NCBI GenBank assembly: GCA_019421925.1
Contig: JAHZEH010000022.1
Location: 1 to 11,273 of the forward strand
Direction of reading: 5' to 3'
DNA from: Clostridia bacterium
Lineage (GTDB): Bacteria > Bacillota > Clostridia > Christensenellales > CALWSW01
DNA length: 11,273 nucleotides
Part shown: in pieces, positions 6,785-11,273 of the stretch
Position numbering within the stretch: the first letter of the stretch is position 1
Layout: every line of letters starts with the position of its first letter
Program-made: the position numbers and the translations under genes
The notes under the pieces: generated by a model
Told to the model about the DNA's origin: nothing
The model's database searches: none
Seen by the model: only the letters and a program-made list of their open reading frames with translations

Positions 6785-7546
6785 TTATGGGCCGGCGGTC
6801 AGGGTATAGGTCATGCTGGGCAGGTTCTCCTGGGCGGTGAAATAGGCTTCCAGCCCGTCGGCGATGCAGCGGGCCAGGAGCCGCTGGTGATCCTCGGTGA
6901 GCAGCAGCGCCTCGTCCGAGGGATTGGAGAGAAAGCCGCACTCCACCAGGATACAGGGCACGCCCTCCCCCTTGATGACGAAATAATCCCCCACAAAGGG
7001 AGCAGTCTGTTTGCGTCCCAGGGCGTCCTCAATGTTGTGCAGGACGAGGGTAGCCAGGGCCTTGCCCACCTCGCTGCCCTGGCAGTAGAAAAGGCGGGGG
7101 CCATTGGCGTCCGGCTTGGTGTGTTTGTTCATATGGACGCTGATGGACGCAGTGAGCCCCTCGGATGTCAGAATCTCCCGCCGCTTGCGCAGGTCTTCCA
7201 TTTTCCCTTCCGCCAGGGCGTCATCGTCCTCCCGGGTGAGAATGATATTGGCCCCGCGGGAGCGCAGCTCCCCGGCCAGATATCCGGCCACAGAGAGATT
7301 GAGGGGAGCCTCCAGGGTTCCGCTCGGACCAACCGCGCCGCCATCCTCCCCGCCGTGCCCCGGGTCGATGGCAAAGGTATGGCCGGTGAGAGGGCCGGGT
7401 ACGATGGGTCCCAGAACGCTCACGCTGCCCTTTTGGGATAACTGCAGCCCCACCAGGGCGATAGCCAGCACGCCGAGCAGGGCAAGCATGGGTATACTAT
7501 GACCGAAAAAGGACTTTTTGTGGCCGCGAACACGAATTACTTTCAT
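6785..7546 (-). CDS. cwlD: N-acetylmuramoyl-L-alanine amidase, CwlD type (Amidase_3)
   Basis: This is a 253-residue zinc amidase of the Amidase_3 family. An N-terminal membrane segment (about 15-36) follows a basic start, placing the enzyme outside the cell membrane. The zinc ligands are His64 in DPGHGGEDGG, Glu79 in GTLEAPLNL and His138 in SVHMNKH; the catalytic Glu202 lies in VECGFLSNPSDEALLL. It cuts the bond between muramic acid and the stem peptide. The short length with a single TM segment and no binding domains fits CwlD, which prepares muramic-delta-lactam in spore cortex, so spore formation is suggested though not proven. The start at 7546 is preferred over an ATG 15 codons upstream because a G-rich ribosome site precedes it and the membrane segment then sits properly. 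A TTGACA-type promoter may lie at 7803-7831. Confidence 0.87.
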   Translation of the reverse strand: MKVIRVRGHKKSFFGHSIPMLALLGVLAIALVGLQLSQKGSVSVLGPIVPGPLTGHTFAIDPGHGGEDGGAVGPSGTLEAPLNLSVAGYLAGELRSRGANIILTREDDDALAEGKMEDLRKRREILTSEGLTASISVHMNKHTKPDANGPRLFYCQGSEVGKALATLVLHNIEDALGRKQTAPFVGDYFVIKGEGVPCILVECGFLSNPSDEALLLTEDHQRLLARCIADGLEAYFTAQENLPSMTYTLTAGP

Positions 7547-7630
7547 TGCCGTACCCCCCCTGCTCATGTCTATGTCGGGGGAGCGCCCCAAAGAAATGAA
7601 AAATTTCCCGAAAAAGGCAGAACAGGGGGA

Positions 7631-7725
7631 CTATCCACAGTTTCCACAGGGTTATCCACAGGAATTTCCCGGAAACAGTGGATTAACAAGGGATATCCAC
7701 AGTTTCCACAGTGTAGATATCCATA
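7631..7725 (+). promoter_or_regulatory. Cluster of six DnaA-box-like 9-mers in two triads
   Basis: All six are in the same orientation. They are CTATCCACA (7631), GTTTCCACA (7640) and the perfect box TTATCCACA (7652); then ATATCCACA (7693), GTTTCCACA (7702) and ATATCCATA (7717). The first and second boxes in each triad are 9 bases apart, and the triads are 62 bases apart. Perfect plus near-perfect boxes at this density mark replication origins or DnaA-controlled promoters. No dnaA or dnaN gene is in the window. A tandem-repeat origin for the cluster (ATCCACAGTTTCCACAG occurs twice) is a simpler alternative. Confidence 0.6.
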
Positions 7726-7796
7726 AGAACATGCGGTTTCCAAGGGGAAAAATCCCGATTTGTCAAGCGGGTTCCGGCGGGCCGGTGAAAATAATT

Positions 7797-7825
7797 GTGG
7801 GACAAATATGTTCAATTTGTCCCGC
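7797..7825. promoter_or_regulatory. Inverted repeat GGGACAAAT-N7-ATTTGTCCC, operator-like
   Basis: The 9-bp arms at 7799-7807 and 7815-7823 are perfectly complementary, extended to 11 pairs with one wobble. The loop on the minus strand reads TGAACAT, giving TGAACATATTTGTC, a partial match to the Gram-positive LexA box. A second short palindrome, GGACAAATGTCC, at 7954-7965 shares the GGACAAAT arm, and TGTCA-AG-TGACA lies at 7826-7837. A regulator binding site or RNA hairpin are both possible; there is no T-run for a terminator. Confidence 0.5.
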
Positions 7826-7831
7826 TGTCAA
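7803..7831 (-). promoter_or_regulatory. Weak candidate promoter for cwlD overlapping the inverted repeat
   Basis: On the minus strand a perfect -35 TTGACA (7831-7826) is followed after 17 bases by TATTTG (7808-7803), a poor -10. It lies about 260 bases upstream of the amidase start. Cortex amidase genes are often read by sporulation sigma factors, which I could not identify here with confidence. Confidence 0.3.
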
Positions 7832-8003
7832 GTGACAAAGGTTGACGGACCCCGCCCAAAAGAATTGGCGCCCTCAGCGGGCAGGGGAAACACGTCCCCA
7901 AAGGATGATGCAGCTTCTTTCCCCGCTGCGGGTACTGATCCTGGAACTCTCAAGGACAAATGTCCGCGCCCTGAAACCGCCGCCAATCATCCCTCTGAGG
8001 GCC

Positions 8004-8128
8004 GCGGGCTTTTCCGGCCCGCCCCAGACCGGCGGGAGACGCAGGCCCCAAGGCATAGGGGCCTGTTCCCAAAGCCTGCCGCAAAGCGATGGGCGGCGGC
8101 AAGACGGAAAACCGTGCCTGCCCCTGTC
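8004..8128. repeat. Chain of four GC-rich hairpins containing repeat copy B
   Basis: Consecutive perfect stems are GCGGGC/GCCCGC (8004-8022), AGGCCCC/GGGGCCT (8043-8064), TGCCGC/GCGGCA (8077-8101) and ACGG/CCGT (8104-8115). The 8059-8128 part is the copy that aligns with 775-833. The back-to-back palindromes resemble REP/BIME-type intergenic elements or a structured RNA. No coding frame is convincing. Which strand, if any, is transcribed cannot be told. Confidence 0.45.
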
Positions 8129-8199
8129 GGCCGCGCGGCGCTCCACCGGGCTGGAAAATAATAGAAGAAAAGAAAGCGGTATTATTCCGCCTATGAATT

Positions 8200-8208
8200 T
8201 GGTATAAT
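8200..8208 (+). promoter_or_regulatory. Extended -10 promoter for the mrnC operon
   Basis: TGGTATAAT carries a perfect TATAAT (8203-8208) preceded by the extended TGN element. The -35 region (about 8179-8185) is poor, and a small GCGG-N7-CCGC palindrome overlaps it (8176-8190). Transcription would start near 8215 and give a ~160-base leader. Confidence 0.65.
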
Positions 8209-8214
8209 TTAACC

Positions 8215-8376
8215 TACCCAGCAATCAGAAATCCCGCCCGCGCCGGCACAGGCCGGGAGGCCGGGCTGGCGGGCGCGGATAATTGGCGTTAAAGGGGCCT
8301 GGGTACCGCGCTGACAGAGGGGATCGCGGGGCGGACCCGCCCCGGAATTCAATGAAATCTGGAGGGAAAGAACCGA
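8215..8376 (+). promoter_or_regulatory. Structured leader of mrnC with T-box-like word and ribosome-site hairpin
   Basis: A long hairpin spans 8235-8275 (CGCCCGC/GCGGGCG plus CCGGC/GCCGG). The word GGGTACCGCG at 8301-8310, following AAAGG, resembles the T-box core GGTGGNACCGCG but has inserted bases. CCGCG (8306-8310) can pair with CGCGG (8325-8329); this competes with a perfect 7-bp hairpin CGGGGCG/CGCCCCG at 8327-8344, which ends 16 bases before the GGAGGG ribosome site. There is no T-run, so any control would be at translation. The specifier stem I of a real T-box is not evident. Confidence 0.35.
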
Positions 8377-8838
8377 TTGGATAGTTTTCGCAGGAGGCTT
8401 TCGCTCGCGCTGGGCGGCGGGCCGGGAGGGGATCCGGCGCTGCTACACCCCCTGGTGCTGGCCTATGTGGGGGACACGGTGTTTGACCTGGCCGTGCGCA
8501 CCCTGCTCATCGACACCCATGACGCCAAAGCCCACGCTCTGCATCTCATGAGCGCGCGCAGGGTCTGCGCCAAGGCCCAGGCCGTGGCGGCGCAGGGGCT
8601 CTACGAGGAGCTGACGGAGACGGAGCAGGCGGTGTTCCGCCGTGGGCGCAACACAAAACCGGCCACCATCCCCAAACACGCCACCCTGGAGGACTACTGC
8701 GCCGCGTCCGGCCTGGAGGCGGTGGTGGGGTATCTCTATCTCTCCGGTCAGGAGGAGAGGCTGCTTCAGGTGCTCGCCCGGGCGCTGGAACTGGAACAGG
8801 TGCGTGATATTGTCCGTCCCAAGCCCTTCAAGGGCTGA
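8377..8838 (+). CDS. mrnC: Mini-ribonuclease III (MrnC), 23S rRNA maturation
   Basis: This 153-residue protein matches the RNase III catalytic domain without a dsRNA-binding domain. The acidic site motif LAYVGDTVFDL (28-38, Asp33) and the C-terminal LEDYCAASGLEAVVGYLYLSG (104-124, Glu114) are the expected catalytic regions; the central KAHALHLMSARRV and RRGRN motifs also fit. In Bacillus, Mini-III trims the ends of 23S rRNA precursors with ribosomal protein L3. The start is a TTG at 8377, chosen because GGAGGG lies about 10 bases upstream and no in-frame ATG is suitable. The downstream thyX starts 26 bases later. In many Firmicutes this gene follows cysS; here a promoter and structured leader precede it instead. 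Confidence 0.9.
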   Translation: MDSFRRRLSLALGGGPGGDPALLHPLVLAYVGDTVFDLAVRTLLIDTHDAKAHALHLMSARRVCAKAQAVAAQGLYEELTETEQAVFRRGRNTKPATIPKHATLEDYCAASGLEAVVGYLYLSGQEERLLQVLARALELEQVRDIVRPKPFKG

Positions 8839-8864
8839 GGGCTATCATCAAAGGAGGAATCGGA

Positions 8865-9671
8865 ATGGGTCAGGTGTCTTTGCATGTGGAACTGCTGGCG
8901 CATACTCCCCAGCCGGAAAATACCATTGCCATGGGCGCTAAATTGTGCTATAGTGCATCGTCTATTGATACGCTGCGGGAGAAGATTGCCGCGAAGGATC
9001 AACAGGCCTTTTTGCAAAAGCTCATGGATATGGGGCACCTCTCCCCTGTGGAGCACAGCAGCTTCACCTTTGGGGTGGAGGGCGTCTCCCGGGTGCTGCT
9101 CGCTCAGGCCACCCGCCACAGACTGGCCAGCTTCTCCGTCCAGTCTCAGCGCTATGTCAACCAGGCGGCGGAGGGAGGCTTCTCCTATATCGTACCCCCC
9201 GCCATCGAGGCGCTGGGGGAGGAGAGCCTGGGGGAGTACCGGCGGCAGATGGAGCAGATGAGCCTGTGGTATCAGGAGTGGGTGCAGAAGCTGGGAAACG
9301 CCGGCGAGAAGAGCAACGAGGACGCCCGCTTTGTCCTGCCCAACGCGGCGGAGACCAAGTTCGTCGTCACCATGAACGCCAGGGAGCTGCAGCACTTCTT
9401 CGGGGTACGCTGCTGCAGCCGGGCCCAGTGGGAGATACGCGCCCTGGCCTGGGCCATGCTGGGCCACTGCCTGGCCGCGGCCCCCAGCCTGTTTGGTCAT
9501 TCCGGCCCGGGCTGCGTGGGAGGGCCCTGCCCGGAGGGGCAGAAGAGCTGCGGCAGGGCCAAAGTGATGCGCGCTCTTGCCGGTGAATTGGCTGCCTACG
9601 CCCAGGCCCATGGAAAGGAAAAGGATTATGCCGCCCAGCTTACCGGCTGGGTGAGAGAACATATTATATAA
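8865..9671 (+). CDS. thyX: Flavin-dependent thymidylate synthase ThyX
   Basis: This 268-residue protein carries the diagnostic ThyX motif RHR-X7-S: Arg84-His85-Arg86, then Ser94 in RHRLASFSVQSQRYV. Also present are HLSPVEHSSFTF (58-69), the DARFVLPN block (153-160) and NARELQHFFGVRCCSRAQWEIR (171-192), which in this family shape the FAD and dUMP sites. ThyX makes dTMP from dUMP with methylene-tetrahydrofolate and NAD(P)H through FAD, without producing dihydrofolate. The C-terminus has three cysteines (217, 222, 229) in a GPGCVGGPCPEGQKSCG segment, as I recall from other clostridial ThyX proteins. An AAAGGAGG site precedes the ATG. It lies between two rRNA-processing genes and is most likely co-transcribed with them. 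Confidence 0.95.
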   Translation: MGQVSLHVELLAHTPQPENTIAMGAKLCYSASSIDTLREKIAAKDQQAFLQKLMDMGHLSPVEHSSFTFGVEGVSRVLLAQATRHRLASFSVQSQRYVNQAAEGGFSYIVPPAIEALGEESLGEYRRQMEQMSLWYQEWVQKLGNAGEKSNEDARFVLPNAAETKFVVTMNARELQHFFGVRCCSRAQWEIRALAWAMLGHCLAAAPSLFGHSGPGCVGGPCPEGQKSCGRAKVMRALAGELAAYAQAHGKEKDYAAQLTGWVREHII

Positions 9672-9695
9672 ATAGATCGGAGATAAAGACAACCC

Positions 9696-10733
9696 ATGGC
9701 ATACAATAAGCAGAGAAGCTCGGGCTTCAAAAACGGCCGGCCCCTGGGTGGCGACAAACAGTTCACCCCCGGCAAGGCGCAGGGCAGAACAGACCGCCAG
9801 GGCGGGAAACGCCCGGAGGAGCGGGGGGACCGCCCCTATCAGAGGGCGGACGGCAGCGGAATCGGGGCCCCCAGGCAGGACAGGCGTCCCCCGCGGGAGG
9901 ACCGCCACGCCCGTCCGGCGGAGGAGTTCAGGGCCGCCCCCATCCCCGCCCCGGCGGCGCCCATGGAGCCCGCAGAGCTTCCCCTGATCCTCTATGGCCG
10001 CAATCCCGTCCGGGAGGCCATCAAGAGCGGACGCTCCATTGACAAGCTGCTGGTGACGGCGGCGGGCTCTGAGGATGGTTCCCTCAGGGAGATCGTGCGC
10101 ATGGCCAGAGAGCGCAATATCATTGTCTCCGAGGTGGCCAGGCAGAAGCTGGACGAGCTCTGTCTGCCCTATGGCTACGCAGGCAAGAGCGCCAACCACC
10201 AGGGCGTAGTGGCGCGGGTGCCCGAGTGCCAGTATGTGGAGCTGGACGATATCCTGGCCGCAGCCCGGGAGAAGGGGCAGCCCCCCTTTGTGCTGGTGCT
10301 CGATTCCATCAACGATCCCCACAATCTTGGCTCCATTATCCGCAGCGCCGAGTGCGCAGGAGTGCACGGCGTCATCATCCCCAAGCGGCGGGCTGTCTCT
10401 GTCACGGGTGCGGTGGCCAAGGCCAGCGCGGGCGCGGTGGCCTATATGCCCATCGCGCGGGTGCCCAATCTGACCGCCGCTGTGGAGCGTCTCAAGAAGG
10501 AGGGGCTGTGGGTGTGCGGCGCAGATATGGGGGGAACCCCCATGACTCAGGCCCCCCTGTCAGGCCCTCTGGCGCTGGTGATCGGCGGGGAGGATGAGGG
10601 GATCTCCCGGCTGTTGAAGGAGAAATGCGATTTCATCGCCTCCATTCCCCTGCTGGGGGAGATGACCTCTCTCAACGCCTCGGTGGCCGCCGCCCTGCTG
10701 ATGTATGAGAAAATCCGTCAGGATGGCAGGTAG
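9696..10733 (+). CDS. rlmB: 23S rRNA (guanosine-2'-O-)-methyltransferase RlmB/TrmH type, with long basic N-terminal tail
   Basis: This 345-residue SPOUT methyltransferase has a substrate-binding domain from about residue 97 (LILYGRNPVREAI) and a knotted catalytic domain. Motif 1 is INDPHNLGSIIRSAE (Asn210, Arg216), motif 2 LVIGGEDEGI (294-303, Glu299), motif 3 SLNASVAAALLMYE (325-338, Asn327). These bind S-adenosylmethionine and methylate a ribose 2'-OH in 23S rRNA; RlmB targets the G2251 region in E. coli. The first ~94 residues are rich in Arg, Gly, Pro and Gln, look disordered, and are absent from short RlmB proteins. A GGAGA site precedes the ATG by about 13 bases. It starts 24 bases after thyX. 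The family is certain; the exact nucleotide is inferred. Confidence 0.9.
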   Translation: MAYNKQRSSGFKNGRPLGGDKQFTPGKAQGRTDRQGGKRPEERGDRPYQRADGSGIGAPRQDRRPPREDRHARPAEEFRAAPIPAPAAPMEPAELPLILYGRNPVREAIKSGRSIDKLLVTAAGSEDGSLREIVRMARERNIIVSEVARQKLDELCLPYGYAGKSANHQGVVARVPECQYVELDDILAAAREKGQPPFVLVLDSINDPHNLGSIIRSAECAGVHGVIIPKRRAVSVTGAVAKASAGAVAYMPIARVPNLTAAVERLKKEGLWVCGADMGGTPMTQAPLSGPLALVIGGEDEGISRLLKEKCDFIASIPLLGEMTSLNASVAAALLMYEKIRQDGR

Positions 10734-10775
10734 AGTGCCACTTGAAACGGAACCGGTGGAAGCGGGGGTGAAGCT

Positions 10776-11273
10776 GTGCAGGAATGGCTGATAGTGGACG
10801 GATATAATGTGATCGGCGCCTGGCCGGAGCTCTCCGCCCTGGCGGCGGAAAGCCTGGAGGAAGCCCGCGAATCCCTGCTGCACTCCCTCTGCAACCACTG
10901 CGGCTATACCGGACAGACCCTGATGCTGGTCTTTGACGCGCATCAGAGCCGGGAGCGGGAGCGCCGCGAACTGTTGCACGTGGGCAGGGGCAAGCGCCGC
11001 AGGACCATCGGGGAGATGGTGTTCACGATGCGGGGGGAGACGGCGGATAATTTCATTGAGAAGTTTGTGCGGGCCCATACCGGGGAGCCCATGACGGTGG
11101 CTTCCAGCGACGGCCTGGTGCAGGTGCTCATTTTCGCCTATGCTACGCGGGTCTCCGCCCGGGAGCTGGGGCGGGAGTTGGACAGGGTGGCCAAGCTTAT
11201 TGCGGAAAAGACCGCCTTTGCTCACAAGAAGCAGCACCAGCTGGAGGACCGGCTGAGCGGCGAGGTATATGAC
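10776..11273 (+). CDS. yacP: YacP-like NYN-domain RNase, truncated at window edge
   Basis: From a GTG at 10776, 166 residues run to the window edge without a stop. The pattern is the NYN (PIN-like) nuclease fold of YacP/Rae1: WLIVDGYNVIGAWPEL at 4-19 (Asp8, Asn11), LVFDAHQS at 51-58 (Asp54), GETADNFIEK at 87-96 (Asp91) and VASSDGLVQ at 108-116 (Asp112), which together form the acidic metal site. Rae1 of Bacillus is a ribosome-associated mRNA endonuclease. GTG is chosen because an in-frame TGA at 10743 limits the upstream options and a G-rich site lies just before it. The gene follows rlmB after 42 bases, as in Bacillus and many clostridia. Confidence 0.9.
   Translation, partial: MQEWLIVDGYNVIGAWPELSALAAESLEEARESLLHSLCNHCGYTGQTLMLVFDAHQSRERERRELLHVGRGKRRRTIGEMVFTMRGETADNFIEKFVRAHTGEPMTVASSDGLVQVLIFAYATRVSARELGRELDRVAKLIAEKTAFAHKKQHQLEDRLSGEVYD

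Larger units (their letters stand above)
7547..8199. other. Gene-free intergenic stretch upstream of cwlD
   Basis: No reading frame here shows coding character. The stretch contains the DnaA-box-like cluster (7631-7725), inverted repeats (7797-7825, 7826-7837 and 7954-7965), and a chain of GC-rich hairpins (8004-8115). An 11-base palindrome TTTCCCGGAAA lies between the two DnaA-box triads at 7665-7675. In 7840-8000, apart from the 12-base palindrome, I see nothing I can name. Confidence 0.6.

Noticed and set aside
7631..7725. A small CRISPR-like or tandem repeat array
   Set aside because: Units are only 9-17 bases, with two near copies and no spacer regularity; the DnaA-box reading explains them better.
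7799..7823. A Rho-independent terminator
   Set aside because: The stem is AT-rich in the middle and not followed by a T-run on either strand; an operator-like role is more plausible.
7499..8224. Several small open frames in the gene-free region, including one over the DnaA-box repeats
   Set aside because: Their sequences are repeat-derived or GC-driven, lack convincing ribosome sites and overlap one another in several frames.
8766..10367. A 533-residue open frame on the minus strand across mrnC, thyX and rlmB
   Set aside because: It crosses three well-recognised plus-strand genes and shows no domain; high GC lowers stop-codon frequency in this frame.

Overview
The window looks like chromosomal DNA from a high-GC anaerobic Bacillota, most likely a Clostridia member of the Oscillospiraceae type (Flavonifractor-like). 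This is inferred from three things: a CwlD-type cortex amidase, the mrnC-thyX-rlmB-yacP gene order, and a ferredoxin-fused sulfite/nitrite reductase-like protein. Shine-Dalgarno sites are strong and several sigma-A promoters are near consensus. I see no tRNA, rRNA, CRISPR array, insertion sequence or phage gene.

Left part (1-2795). A truncated left-handed beta-helix (hexapeptide) protein reads leftward off the window edge. Its promoter is divergent from a near-perfect sigma-A promoter at 661-689. The rightward promoter drives a serine alpha/beta hydrolase of the monoacylglycerol lipase/lysophospholipase type. A galactose-mutarotase-fold protein (DUF4380-like) follows, probably with its own extra promoter inside the end of the hydrolase gene.

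Middle part (2796-6767). A 286-base leader carries an intrinsic terminator and a mutually exclusive antiterminator, which is the layout of a riboswitch or attenuator. It precedes four tightly packed genes: a stand-alone siroheme/Fe4S reductase-like protein with two ferredoxin clusters, then a complete FecB/FecC/FecE-type importer (binding lipoprotein, permease, ATPase) for an iron, heme, corrinoid or other metal chelate. A long hairpin closes the unit and separates it from the convergent cwlD-type amidase gene (6785-7546, minus strand).

Gene-free stretch (7547-8376, 830 bases). It holds two triads of DnaA-box-like 9-mers, all in one orientation, a strong inverted repeat GGGACAAAT-N7-ATTTGTCCC, a chain of GC-rich hairpins that shares a segment with the hydrolase leader (a probable dispersed repeat), an extended -10 promoter, and a structured leader with a T-box-like word.

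Right part (8377-11273). A rightward housekeeping operon encodes Mini-ribonuclease III (23S rRNA maturation), flavin-dependent thymidylate synthase ThyX, a 23S rRNA 2'-O-methyltransferase of the RlmB type with a long arginine-rich N-terminal tail, and a YacP/NYN-domain RNase cut by the window edge. It corresponds to the cysS-mrnC-rlmB-yacP neighbourhood of other Firmicutes, with thyX inserted and no cysS directly upstream.

The most promising undescribed material is the attenuator plus reductase plus importer cassette at 2796-6741, followed by the DnaA-box/inverted-repeat region at 7630-7840.
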